DNA of 44,598 nt from an uncultured Peptoniphilus sp. (GTDB lineage: Bacteria; Bacillota; Clostridia; Tissierellales; Peptoniphilaceae). The stretch covers positions 1 to 44,598 of the forward strand of contig NZ_CAMILN010000010.1 of the NCBI RefSeq assembly GCF_946222045.1, given 5' to 3'. A model generated the notes under the pieces. That model had not been told where the DNA came from. It worked only from the letters and a program-made list of their open reading frames with translations, and searched no databases. The position numbers and the translations under genes are program-made. Below, piece after piece: positions 1-8,249 of the stretch (position 1 is the first letter of the stretch; each line of letters starts with the position of its first letter).

Positions 1-240
1 GGTTTAAGGAGGGGGTCAGGGGCCTCGCCCGCCCCTGGCTCCCCCTCCTTATAAAGAATTATAAAAGCGTCAGCTTTTACAAATTTTTCAATTGGTTTCC
101 TAAACCCCCTCCGGAAGGGGAATAGTAAAGCTCTGCTTTACAAAAAAATTCATAAAGACAAAGTCTTTGACCATTTTCTTTACGATGCCCCCTGCGTGCC
201 CGAATGGGTATAAGCCCCTCCAATACAGGATCAATAGGTC
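1..240. repeat. Palindromic repeat island 1
   Basis: The island starts with a long GC-rich hairpin at 6-50. Its arms are AAGGAGGGGG (6-15) and CCCCCTCCTT (41-50) outside, and CAGGGGC (17-23) and GCCCCTG (31-37) inside. Mini-hairpins with 3-4-nt loops follow: TAAAAGC/GCTTTTA (62-79), GTAAAGC/GCTTTAC (125-141) and AAAGAC/GTCTTT (154-168). A rearranged GC-rich module that reads TTGGAGGGGC on the minus strand lies at about 181-222. The same modules recur in the islands near 4, 6.8 and 10.4 kb. No coding potential is evident. Confidence 0.75.
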
Positions 241-516
241 CAAAGTCCAAGTCCTCATTTTTAATCAATAATTTATGTAAGATTAGGCAAACTAAAATAT
301 TAAAGCCTAAAATAACTAGAAATAAAAGTTTTTCTTTAAGAAATTTTTTATATTTAAGTTCTTGGATTTTTTTTAAAAGAAAGATTTTGTTTTTTCTAAA
401 AATTTACAAGACTTATCTTCTATATCATCATGACTCTTGCTTTCCCTAAGATCCCTTTCAATTTTCTTCAAGTCTTCCTTATTTATAAGAAGCTTAAGAT
501 TTTCATTTTTAGCCAT
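223..516 (-). pseudogene. Possible broken small membrane-protein gene
   Basis: On the minus strand an ATG at 516 opens a 47-codon charged reading frame (begins MAKNENLKLL) that stops at 373-375, next to a run of eight A. A second frame continues from that run. It encodes a basic stretch, then one hydrophobic segment (LLFLVILGFNILVCLILHKL), then NEDLDFGPIDPVLEG, and runs straight into the repeat module at 222. This looks like one small single-pass membrane protein split by a homopolymer frameshift, with its 3' end overwritten by a repeat. The ribosome site is weak and the family is not recognised, so it may be non-coding. Confidence 0.33.
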
Positions 517-565
517 ACTACCAGCTCATGACACAATTTTACCAGAAAAAACTTTTATGTACAAA

Positions 566-602
566 AAGAAAAACCCGAGAGTTTCCTCTCAGGTTTTATC
601 TT
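566..602 (-). terminator. Terminator of the SLH surface-protein gene
   Basis: Read on the minus strand, AACCTGAGAG and CTCTCGGGTT pair around GAAA, and a T-rich tract (TTTTTCTTTTT) follows. It lies just past the stop codon of the SLH gene. Confidence 0.85.
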
Positions 603-612
603 TAAAGTTAAA

Positions 613-3381
613 TTATTTTAAGATGTTTGACCAAGGGTCATTTTCATCATTTTTAACTTCTTTTGTGCAAACTTCACCTGGTTTACATACACTATTAACT
701 TCTTTTTCTACTTTGCCTTCTGGTACAACATCTGCTGGAGTTGTTCCTTCAACACATTCAAAGTTAACTGCTAGTGCAAAAACTTTTGTTATAGAACATT
801 TGTCGTCTACTTTATATGCAAGTGTAACTTTTAAAGTTGCAGTGTTTGCATTTGTAGTAACAACTTTTACTTCTTTAACAGAAACATTATCAGCCTTTAC
901 AAGATTTTGAACACCTTTTAATAGTGTTTTTTCTTCACCTTTATCAAGTTTGATAACAGAGTCTTTAGCGATTGCATTGTATGCTTCAGTTAATTTTTTA
1001 GTTGCATCTTTTTCAGCTTTTTTAGCTGCTGCAAGTTTTGCTTCAAAAGCTTCGTAAGCGTCTTTGTATGCTTCGTTTTCTTTGCCCCAAGTAGTTTTTT
1101 CTAATCCAAGAGCTTTATATTTAGCTTCAATTGCTTTAAATTCTTTTTCAGCTTTTACTAAATCTGAACATGCAGTTAATTTTGCAAAATCATCACCATA
1201 TTTATCAGCTGCTGCTTGAAGTTGTCCTTTAAGAGTAGCATCTGGAACTCTAGTTTGATCTGCATCGTTTAATCTGATGTCAGTTGCAACGAATAGACCA
1301 TTGTAGTTTCTTTCGAATACTTTGAAAGCAATTTTCTTGCCAATTAGATCCTTAAGACCAGCTACATTTTCGTCAGCAACGATGTATGTTGCATATCCGT
1401 TTTTGTCAGCTTCGTCAAATAGGTTGTAGTCAACTTTAACTACCATGTGGTAAACACCGTTAACGTTTTTAACTTCAACTAGTTCTCCAACTCTTTGAGC
1501 CTTGTCAACTGATGGAAGAATTCCTACGATAGAGTCTCTAAGCTTAGCATCACCAAGAAGTGAGATAACTTTAGCTTCATTGCTCTTAGCGTCTTTAACT
1601 CTAAATTGGATAGAAGTTCCTTCTTCTAATTTACCGTATCTCTTATCAGAGAAGATTTTTGCATCTCTAATATCTAAGAATGATTTTTCGCCATTCTTAT
1701 CTTCGATTTCGATGAATTTCTTATCAGAATCTACTTTTGTAATCTTAACGATTGGGAAATCAGATGAAGAGTGATCAATTAGAGTCTTGTAGAATGATCC
1801 TTCTCTTACTGTATCTAATTCGATAACGTCAAGTTTGTCACCATATTCTAGTGGGAATCTTGATGTATCATATACGTTGTTTCTTTCAACTAGAGTACCA
1901 TCAGTTTTTTCAAGAGTTGTCATGAATTTTGAAGAAGAAGATTCGATTACTCTGAATTTTTCTCCTTCAGCTGCTTTGTTTACAAAGTTAAATACTACAA
2001 CTTTTGCAGTGTGTCTATCATTTTCGTTGAATTTGATAGCTTTGTAGTTAGCTTTCATTCCATCAGTATCGAAACCAGCATAAACTCCTGCTAGTTTGTA
2101 ACCATCATAGTTGTGGAAACCGATAAGAGCAAGTGCTTCGTTAACGTTAGCAACTTTCTTCATTTGCTTGTTAGCTGGGTTAGCTACATAGAATTCAGTC
2201 TTGTCATTAATCTTAAGATCAAGAGTGTTTACTTTCTTATCACCCATCATAACGTTGTGGAATACAACGTATTTTGCATCAATGTTATTAGCATTGAATT
2301 TAACAGTTGCATAAGTGTCGTTAGCTTTAATTTTGTCTTGAGCATCTTTAGCTGTTTTAGCAGTGAAAGGGAAGTTTACAGTTTCAACAGTGTTTTCTGC
2401 AACGCCTTTCCATACAGTGTTATCGAAAGCAACTTTTCCTTCTACTGTTTCTCTAGCAAGTTCTTTAGGGTTACCAAGTTCGATAATGTGAGTTACTTCG
2501 TTCTTTTCGTTAGTAAGGATTCTAACTAGGGATCCTAGGTAGTAATCTCTAACTTTAACGTCAAGATCTTTAAGTTGAGTAACTTGTTGTCTTACAGCAT
2601 CTTTTCCAGTTACAAATACAGTTTCTCCTGTAACCTTGTATTCCATTTTAGAATCTTGGTTAAGAGTTAAAACGTCTTTTGTAAGGTTAGAGATAATACC
2701 TCTAGTTTCGTTAGCTGGAACTCTCTTGAATTCTTTCATTGTGTAAAGAGCATTGTAAATCATAGTGAATGCATCTGCTCTGTTAGCTGCTTTGTTAGAA
2801 TCAACAACGTTTACGTCGTCAAGAATTCCTAGTTGAGCTGCCCATGTCATCCATGAAGTTGCCCAAACTGCGTTTTTAACCATTTCTGCTGTAAGGTCTT
2901 TTTTAGCAAGAACTACTAGCATTTTAGCTAATTCAGCATAAGTTACGTCGTTTTCTGGCTTGAATGATCCATCAGGATATCCTGCTAGCATAGCAATTCC
3001 GTTAGCATCAGATGGAACTGTAGTTCCTACTGAGATAACTCCGTTTGCCCAGTGCTTAGCATCTACGTCAGAGTAGATTTTCATTGATCCTTGTAGTTGT
3101 TTTGCTAATTCTTCGTTACCGTTAGCAAGTACAAGAAGTCTTGTGATTTCGGATCTCTTGATGTTTTTATCAAGTCCGTAGTCTCCGTCTTCGTAGCCTT
3201 CAACAAGTTTTTTGTCGATTACGTATTGGATTTTGTTATCTTTTCCAACTACTTTTTCAACTTTTTCTCCAGCTTCAGCTTTTTTAGCTTCTGCTTTCTT
3301 TGTTGTTTCGGCGAAGACACTTGTGAATGTTCCTAGTACCATAACTAGTGCTAGTACTAGAGAAATAATTTTCTTGTTCAT
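613..3381 (-). CDS. S-layer homology (SLH) domain surface protein
   Basis: A secreted 922-residue protein, probably a major cell-surface or S-layer component. Residues 1-24 form a signal peptide ending SVFAE. Residues of about 55-215 carry SLH repeats, recognisable from GYPDGSFKPENDVTYAELAKM and the TRADAF-like repeat ends; such domains bind secondary cell-wall polymer. The remaining ~700 residues are Lys/Asp-rich with no family I recognise. A helical Ala/Lys-rich segment lies around 720-800. There is no LPXTG motif, so anchoring should be by SLH. AAGGAGG stands 11 nt before the ATG, behind a strong promoter, a ~140-nt leader and ahead of a terminator, so it is a monocistronic, highly expressed gene. 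Which surface function it serves is unknown. Confidence 0.85.
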   Translation of the reverse strand: MNKKIISLVLALVMVLGTFTSVFAETTKKAEAKKAEAGEKVEKVVGKDNKIQYVIDKKLVEGYEDGDYGLDKNIKRSEITRLLVLANGNEELAKQLQGSMKIYSDVDAKHWANGVISVGTTVPSDANGIAMLAGYPDGSFKPENDVTYAELAKMLVVLAKKDLTAEMVKNAVWATSWMTWAAQLGILDDVNVVDSNKAANRADAFTMIYNALYTMKEFKRVPANETRGIISNLTKDVLTLNQDSKMEYKVTGETVFVTGKDAVRQQVTQLKDLDVKVRDYYLGSLVRILTNEKNEVTHIIELGNPKELARETVEGKVAFDNTVWKGVAENTVETVNFPFTAKTAKDAQDKIKANDTYATVKFNANNIDAKYVVFHNVMMGDKKVNTLDLKINDKTEFYVANPANKQMKKVANVNEALALIGFHNYDGYKLAGVYAGFDTDGMKANYKAIKFNENDRHTAKVVVFNFVNKAAEGEKFRVIESSSSKFMTTLEKTDGTLVERNNVYDTSRFPLEYGDKLDVIELDTVREGSFYKTLIDHSSSDFPIVKITKVDSDKKFIEIEDKNGEKSFLDIRDAKIFSDKRYGKLEEGTSIQFRVKDAKSNEAKVISLLGDAKLRDSIVGILPSVDKAQRVGELVEVKNVNGVYHMVVKVDYNLFDEADKNGYATYIVADENVAGLKDLIGKKIAFKVFERNYNGLFVATDIRLNDADQTRVPDATLKGQLQAAADKYGDDFAKLTACSDLVKAEKEFKAIEAKYKALGLEKTTWGKENEAYKDAYEAFEAKLAAAKKAEKDATKKLTEAYNAIAKDSVIKLDKGEEKTLLKGVQNLVKADNVSVKEVKVVTTNANTATLKVTLAYKVDDKCSITKVFALAVNFECVEGTTPADVVPEGKVEKEVNSVCKPGEVCTKEVKNDENDPWSNILK

Positions 3382-3529
3382 TTGTCTTTCGACCTCCTTA
3401 AAAATTTTGTAGATTCTACAAAAGTCTCAAACTTTTGTCGCCGAGACTGAACTATCTCGACTCTAAGAGGTCGACAAATAAATATCGCCTTTTGGTTTTA
3501 TTTAGTTGTCATGTTCCTCTTGTGTCTCT

Positions 3530-3557
3530 ATTATACACTAGAAATTTGCTTTGTAAA
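3530..3557 (-). promoter_or_regulatory. Strong promoter of the SLH protein gene
   Basis: On the minus strand TTTACA, a 16-nt spacer and TATAAT preceded by TG (extended -10) form a near-consensus sigma-A promoter. Transcription should start near 3523, leaving a leader of about 140 nt. The leader contains a CAAAAGT/ACTTTTG hairpin at about 3419-3437. Long structured leaders are typical of stable S-layer mRNAs. Confidence 0.75.
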
Positions 3558-3559
3558 AT

Positions 3560-3838
3560 TACAATTACATTACATAAAGTTTATATATTGTCATGTTAAA
3601 CAATATCTTCTCAACTATGTTGTGATTGTGTTTTACTTGGCGCTTTTCTGGGTTAATAGAGGTGGTCTTTTTTGACCGTATGTTGAATTATAACAAAAGG
3701 GTTACAGGATTGCAATTTTTATTTTCTTTTCTTTGGGAAAGAAAGGAAGGGGTTAAAGAAATAATAAAGAAAGAGGTTTTTTTTATAAAGATGGGTTTCT
3801 TCTATAAATAATATTTTCTTCTATAGAAATAGATTTCT
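3560..3838. other. AT-rich intergenic stretch without a gene
   Basis: No convincing gene is present. A 61-codon frame beginning at 3626 lacks a ribosome site and has no recognisable product. The stretch separates the SLH promoter from repeat island 2. Confidence 0.5.
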
Positions 3839-3839
3839 T

Positions 3840-4388
3840 ATATAGTAAAGAAGAAGGTTGTTAAAAAGCCCAAGGCTTTTAGATTGCTTTGTAAAGATTT
3901 CTTCTTTAAGAGTTTTTTGTAAATTATAAGGCTTTAATTTCTTATTTGTATAACGTAAAGATTCCATCTTTAAAAGTTTTTGTAAAGCAGAGCTTTACGA
4001 TGTTCTTCCGGAGGGGGTGTAGGACCTTTCGATTGGTCCTGCCCCCTCCGGACCACCCCCCCCATCACCTTCAACGACCTGGCAGGGGCCTTTGCCAACA
4101 ACCCCGAGCGGCAAACAGCCTTTTTTGCAGAAGAACACAAATTGTCGCAAGCTCCAATTTGCGAACTGACCTACCATCAATTTGCTTCACAAATTGGGTT
4201 AGGTCATGTCAAACTCGCTAGCTTTATAAACTTAACCGCTTAACTCAAACAGTTGAATTTTTTAACGGCTGTCTCGCCTTACGGGGTTTTTCAACCTTAG
4301 TTAACGGTTTTACCATTACATAATTTAAAACTTATGTGAAATTACTTACCAAAACCTTACAACAAAAATAAACTTTTGCATTAAAAAA
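3840..4388. repeat. Palindromic repeat island 2
   Basis: Mini-hairpins: AAAAGCC/GGCTTTT (3864-3880), GTAAAGAT/ATCTTTA (3955-3972) and GTAAAGC/GCTTTAC (3982-3998). A complete GC-rich hairpin at 4008-4051 has outer arms CCGGAGGGGG and CCCCCTCCGG and inner arms AGGACC and GGTCCT. The block 4131-4212 recurs almost identically at 10571-10651 and contains a 40-nt inverted repeat at 4167-4206 (TGACCTA...CAATTTG / CAAATTG...TAGGTCA). At 4243-4266 there is a degenerate inverted copy of part of the structured element described at 4577-4666. Confidence 0.75.
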
Positions 4389-4740
4389 AGCTTAATCGGT
4401 AAAAGATTAAGCTTAATATTTTTATAACTTTATATTTATTTGTAAGACTATAATTTTCCATAACTTCTCAAAAAACTACAACTTAAGGATTATTTATAGG
4501 TTAACAACTTTTCATAACATCTTTACTAAAACCAATTTTGGTTTAAGCCGTAAACTAATCGAGTGCATATAATGAGCAAAAAAATTGGTTATGCGTTAAA
4601 AATTTTCAACTGTTTGAATTCGCGAAGCGAATGAGTTTTGAAAATTTAGCATGGCCGATTTTTTTGGACTCAACGTACGTGGGGTGAAGGGGGTGGTTTG
4701 GAGGGGCAAGGGGCCTCACGATGCCCCTAAGCCCCTCCAA
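4389..4740. repeat. ~350-bp direct repeat, copy A
   Basis: Nearly identical to 6391-6743 (offset 2,002-2,003 bp). It begins with a terminator-like hairpin AAGCTTAATC/GATTAAGCTT, continues with about 150 bp of AT-rich sequence, then a -10-like TATAAT (4568-4573) and a long stem-loop (4577-4666). It ends with a GC-rich hairpin at 4698-4740 (TTGGAGGGGC/GCCCCTCCAA outside, GGGGC/GCCCC inside). The two copies bracket the AlbA_2 regulator gene. Confidence 0.85.
4577..4666 (+). ncRNA. Candidate structured small RNA, copy A
   Basis: A three-tier stem-loop. The outer 18-nt arm CAAAAAAATTGGTTATGC (4577-4594) pairs completely with 4649-4666 if three G-U pairs are allowed. The middle stem is AAATTTTCAA (4600-4609) with TTGAAAATTT (4638-4647). 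The apical stem is ATTCGC/GCGAAT (4618-4632) with a GAA loop. TATAAT lies 3 nt upstream and the 3' arm contains seven T, so the unit could carry its own start and end. The -35 is weak. G-U pairs form only if the plus strand is the RNA. Function is unknown; it could be a mobile-repeat hairpin instead. Confidence 0.45.
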
Positions 4741-4870
4741 GTTCAATTATAAAAGCGTAGCTTTTAAAATATTTTTAAAGAATACTTCTTTAAGTTCCCC
4801 TCCAATAAGAATCCTTAAAACCTTAGGTTTTATAAAAATTCTTTTCCTTATTTTCTTAAAAGAAAAAACA
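4741..4870. repeat. Mini-hairpin array downstream of repeat copy A
   Basis: Tandem short palindromes with 3-nt loops: TAAAAGC/GCTTTTA (4750-4766) and TAAAACC/GGTTTTA (4816-4832), plus a weaker AAAGAA/TTCTTT pair near 4780-4795. They lie between the GC-rich hairpin and the stop codon of the regulator gene. Confidence 0.65.
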
Positions 4871-4882
4871 AAAAAATAACCT

Positions 4883-6313
4883 TTATTGTTTAAATTCCCA
4901 ATGCCCATCCTTAGCACTGCCTACATACTTTATTATTTTTTTATCTGTTAGAACTTTTAAATCTCTTTTTATAGTTCTATCAGTTACATTAAATTGTTTA
5001 GATAAATCATAGGCAGTTATTTTAGGGTTGTTTTTTATTATTTCAAGAATTTTTTCACGCCTATCACTTGGTTTTAATTTTTGACCGACACTTTGACCAT
5101 CTTTTTGGGTGACATTTTGGGTGACATTTTGGGTGACATTTTGGGTGACATTTTGAATGTCATAATTTAAATTTTTTAGAATTGTAGTAAATGAAGATTC
5201 CGTTGATTTAAACTCTGGTTTTAATTCTTCTTTATAATTTTCTTCTACTTCATAAGCTTCTATAATTTTTCTAAGTCCAGATCCTCTCCTTTCCATTAAA
5301 TCCATTCTAGCAAATACATCTGCTATTATTGGATTTCTTCTTGTAGAAGATACGTTTAATGGATTGAGATCTTGCACAAAAGTCCCATCATACATACCAC
5401 CAGGAGAATATATTTCTAACCTGTTATCATAAATATCTACATGGACTTCACTACCTACTACAGAATAATCTCTGTGAATAAGTGCATTTACTAAGGCTTC
5501 CTGCACTGCTCTTTCAGGATATTCTGGATATTCTATTCTATAAACTGGACCTTTTTTCCACATCTTTTTTGAATTTCTTTTTACAAAGTCTAGACTTGCT
5601 TTTAAAAGATAAATTATATTTCCTTCAAATTCTATATCATCTAAGGCATCCATTCGACCATTGGCTTTAGTAAGCCCATTCCATCTAGTACAAAATACCC
5701 TAGACTGATAAACTTGATAGTAATCTGCAAAGAGTGCTCCTGCTATGGTTAGATTTCCCTCATCATTTACAAGTCCAAAAGATTTTAAATCTTTTTCTTC
5801 AAAATCTTTTCCCGTTCTTTCTTTGTACTCGATTCTAAGTTCCTTAAAACTTACATCTTCTAATCTTTTCTTTGATTGAAGTGAATCGTAACTTATATGT
5901 TCTCCTTTTAGCGATAGATTAAATAAGTCTATTCTATTTGCAGGGACACTTTGATTTCCTACTCTTTTATAAGCAGTGCTACTTCCTCCATCAACTACAA
6001 AATATGGTGTGTTTTTCCCAGCAAATATATTTAAAATCAATATAACTTTTCCATTAAGTTCCTCTATTTCCATATCAAATTCTGGATTCGGATCCATTTT
6101 AGTTTTTATGATTTCAGAAATATTTTCAGAAACTTCTTGATAGTCTTTAAGTCCAAGAATTGTATTATCTTCTTTAACTCCAAATATTAACTTCCCACCT
6201 CGACCATTTGCAAAGGCTGATACAGATTTTAACCAAGACTTTGGCTTTTTTATTTCTAATTTTTCTTTTTTGTCATATAGATTTGTTTCTCCAAGATAGT
6301 CTTTTAAGTTCAA
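4883..6313 (-). CDS. AlbA_2 / HATPase_c_4 domain transcriptional regulator with HTH
   Basis: A 476-residue putative DNA-binding regulator. The N-terminal AlbA_2 domain (formerly AAA_4; about residues 10-125) shows FANGRGGKLIFGVKEDN. An HATPase_c_4-type region follows (about 265-365; EALVNALIHRDY and IYSPGGM). Residues 388-403 are four perfect NVTQ units encoded by a 12-bp tandem repeat. The C-terminus (about 419-470) is a DeoR-like winged helix (TAYDLSKQFNVTDRTIKRDL). The start codon is TTG with AGGAG 9 nt upstream; no in-frame ATG fits. Such proteins are often called RecG-related or Schlafen-like regulators; their ligands are mostly unknown. It stands alone between two long direct repeats, which suggests it moved or amplified as a unit. 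Confidence 0.85.
   Translation of the reverse strand: MNLKDYLGETNLYDKKEKLEIKKPKSWLKSVSAFANGRGGKLIFGVKEDNTILGLKDYQEVSENISEIIKTKMDPNPEFDMEIEELNGKVILILNIFAGKNTPYFVVDGGSSTAYKRVGNQSVPANRIDLFNLSLKGEHISYDSLQSKKRLEDVSFKELRIEYKERTGKDFEEKDLKSFGLVNDEGNLTIAGALFADYYQVYQSRVFCTRWNGLTKANGRMDALDDIEFEGNIIYLLKASLDFVKRNSKKMWKKGPVYRIEYPEYPERAVQEALVNALIHRDYSVVGSEVHVDIYDNRLEIYSPGGMYDGTFVQDLNPLNVSSTRRNPIIADVFARMDLMERRGSGLRKIIEAYEVEENYKEELKPEFKSTESSFTTILKNLNYDIQNVTQNVTQNVTQNVTQKDGQSVGQKLKPSDRREKILEIIKNNPKITAYDLSKQFNVTDRTIKRDLKVLTDKKIIKYVGSAKDGHWEFKQ
5106..5156 (-). repeat. 12-bp in-frame tandem repeat (NVTQ) in the regulator gene
   Basis: The unit TTTTGGGTGACA (plus strand) is repeated four times, encoding Asn-Val-Thr-Gln each time. 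Copy-number changes would stay in frame and would lengthen or shorten the linker between the HATPase region and the winged helix. Confidence 0.9.
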
Positions 6314-6339
6314 TGTATCTCTCCTTTACTTTTTCTCTT

Positions 6340-6369
6340 ATTATATTCTATTTGCCGAGATTTTGGCAA
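6340..6369 (-). promoter_or_regulatory. Promoter and operator-like inverted repeat of the AlbA_2 regulator
   Basis: On the minus strand TTGCCA, 18 nt and TATAAT form a promoter. An inverted repeat TTGCC...GGCAA (6352-6356 and 6365-6369) overlaps the -35 and spacer, as expected for a repressor operator. Autoregulation is an inference. Confidence 0.6.
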
Positions 6370-6390
6370 TAATATCATAAATACTAAAAA

Positions 6391-6743
6391 AGCCCAATCA
6401 ATAAATGATTAAGCTTAATATTTTTATAACTTTATATTTATTTGTAAGACTATAATTTTTCATAACTTCACAAAAAACTACAACTTAAGAATTAGTTATA
6501 GGTTAACAACTTTTCAAGACTTCTATACTAAAACCAACTTTTGGTTTAAGCCGTGAGCTAATCAAGTGTATATAATGAGCAAAAAAATTGGCTATGCGTT
6601 AAAAATTTTCAACTGTTTGAATTCGCGAAGCGAATGAGTTTTGAAAATTTAGCATGGCCGATTTTTTTGGACTCAACGTACGTGGGGTGAAGGGGGTGGT
6701 TTGGAGGGGCAAGGGGCCTCACGATGCCCCTAAGCCCCTCCAA
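6391..6743. repeat. ~350-bp direct repeat, copy B
   Basis: Second copy of 4389-4740. The opening hairpin is partly decayed (AGCCCAATCA... in place of AAGCTTAATC), while the -10-like TATAAT (6571-6576), the long stem-loop and the terminal GC-rich hairpin (6701-6743) are kept. It starts about 20 bp upstream of the regulator's promoter. Confidence 0.85.
6580..6669 (+). ncRNA. Candidate structured small RNA, copy B
   Basis: Same fold as 4577-4666. The only clear difference in the outer stem is T to C in the 5' arm (TTGGTTATGC to TTGGCTATGC), which turns a G-U pair into G-C. That change preserves pairing and points to the plus strand as the RNA. TATAAT at 6571-6576 again precedes the stem by 3 nt. 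Confidence 0.45.
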
Positions 6744-6960
6744 GATTGATTCGTAAAGCTCTGCTTTACAAAAAGATTATAAAGATGAAATCTTTGTACA
6801 ACTCTTTCGCCCGCCCCTGCGTACCCGAATGGGTATGGCTCCCCCTCCTTATAAGAATTAGTAAAGCTCTGCTTTACAAAAAGATTTTTCTAAACGTGTC
6901 GAATTCGACCCCTTTAGAATTTGAAAAATCAAAACCTTAGGTTTTACGAATTTTTTACCT
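6744..6960. repeat. Palindromic repeat island 3
   Basis: Mini-hairpins GTAAAGC/GCTTTAC at 6753-6769 and 6861-6877, AAAGAT/ATCTTT at 6781-6795, and AAAACC/GGTTTT at 6931-6945. A partial GC-rich module at about 6808-6850 has the right arm of the island 1 hairpin (GCCCCTG ... CCCCCTCCTT) with an extra mini-hairpin TACCCGAATGGGTA inserted inside it. Confidence 0.7.
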
Positions 6961-7060
6961 AAGCTTTCTCTTCTATTTCACTTGTCGACAAAATGTCGAC
7001 AACTTAAAACAAATTTTATTAAATTCTTTTCCAATTTTTCTTTAAAGAAAAATAAAAATT

Positions 7061-8185
7061 TTATTTTTTCATTATTTTTTGAAATTCTTCTTTTAAAGAC
7101 ACCTTTGTCTCGATCCCAAGTTCCCCAAAAACTTCATCCAACTTTTCATAAAGTTCTAAGAAGTTTTCATAGGATATGTTGTTCCCCATGTGGCCTATCC
7201 TAAATACTTTTTCGAAGATATGGCCTGCTCCCTTGGAGATTAGGATTCCCTTGTCTCTCAAGGCTCCGATGATGTCTTCTGCTATATAGCCTTCTGGTAC
7301 CATAACTGCTGTCAATGTGTTAGATCTTGAGTCTTTGGCATAGAGTTCGAAGCCTGCTTTTTCAAATATTTCTCTTGTGACTTCTGCGTATTTTTTGTGA
7401 AGGGCAAGGGAGTCTTTTTGGAATAATATATCTAGTGCCAGGTCTAGTGCGTAGGTCAAGTTTTCGTTCATTGTATAGGGAAAGGCAAAGCCGTCTGAGT
7501 AGGCGTAGTAGTTTTCAAAGTTCATATAATATGAAGGAACTTGTTTTTTTCTATCTCTTATTGCCTTCTTTGCCCTCTCTGATATGGTGACAAGTGTTAG
7601 CCCTGTTGGAGCTGAGATACATTTTTGGCTTCCACCTAGGGCGATGTCCACCTTGTAGTCGTCGAAGTCAAATTCTTCTCCCCCCATGCCTGACACTGTG
7701 TCTACTACTGTCAGGATTCCGTAGGAATTTAGGAGCCTGCAAATTGTCTTGACGTCATTTGTGATACCTGATGGGGTTTCGCAGTGGACCATGGTTGCCA
7801 CTTTGAAGTCATGGTCTTTTTCTAAGAATTTTTTTAATTTTTCTATGTCAAAGCCTCTTCTAAAGTCGTCTTCATATATGTAAGACTCTCCTCCGTAGAA
7901 TTTTACGAAGTCGGCAAATCCTGCTCCAAAGACTCCGTTGTTAAGGACAAGGACCCTGTCGCCTTCTTCTACTAGGTTACAGATTGCTCCTTCTAGTCCT
8001 ATCATTCCTTCGCCAAGCATGATAAAGGATGTGGCATCTGTCTTTAGGAGTTTGGAAATTTTCTTTTCTACTTGTCTGTGTTTTTTCTCATATTCTGGGT
8101 CTATGTCGGGGTTGGTAAGAGACTTGCCCATTACTTCCATTACTCTTTCATCTATTGATGTTGGGCCTGCGCAAAGTATTTTCAT
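7061..8185 (-). CDS. Class V pyridoxal-phosphate aminotransferase (alanine-glyoxylate / serine-pyruvate type)
   Basis: A 374-residue cytoplasmic fold-type I aminotransferase, full length for the family. The start AGPT (6-9), the VDTVSGMGGEEFD segment (161-173) and the PLP lysine in GGSQKCISAPTGL (Lys188) are diagnostic. Members move the amino group of Ala or Ser to glyoxylate or pyruvate, and some are the large subunit of soluble hydrogenase-like annotations or purine catabolism enzymes. The substrate cannot be told from sequence. It is a single-gene unit separated by a terminator from the gene upstream. Only a weak all-AT hairpin follows its stop. Confidence 0.88.
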   Translation of the reverse strand: MKILCAGPTSIDERVMEVMGKSLTNPDIDPEYEKKHRQVEKKISKLLKTDATSFIMLGEGMIGLEGAICNLVEEGDRVLVLNNGVFGAGFADFVKFYGGESYIYEDDFRRGFDIEKLKKFLEKDHDFKVATMVHCETPSGITNDVKTICRLLNSYGILTVVDTVSGMGGEEFDFDDYKVDIALGGSQKCISAPTGLTLVTISERAKKAIRDRKKQVPSYYMNFENYYAYSDGFAFPYTMNENLTYALDLALDILFQKDSLALHKKYAEVTREIFEKAGFELYAKDSRSNTLTAVMVPEGYIAEDIIGALRDKGILISKGAGHIFEKVFRIGHMGNNISYENFLELYEKLDEVFGELGIETKVSLKEEFQKIMKK

Positions 8186-8249
8186 TTTTTACCTCTCTTT
8201 TTAGCAATTTTTGTTAAAGTTTTCTTGTGTAAATTATATTATAAGGGAC

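Noticed and set aside
1502..2529. Several antisense frames of 70-138 codons opposite the SLH gene
   Set aside because: They are shadows of the long real gene, with low-complexity products and no ribosome sites.
4008..4051. GC-rich hairpins as intrinsic terminators
   Set aside because: No T-run follows on either strand, unlike the many clear terminators in this window.
3946..4221. A 91-codon plus-strand frame rich in Pro and Arg
   Set aside because: It lies wholly in the GC-rich palindromic repeats, has no ribosome site, and a similar frame at 10455 comes from the same repeats.
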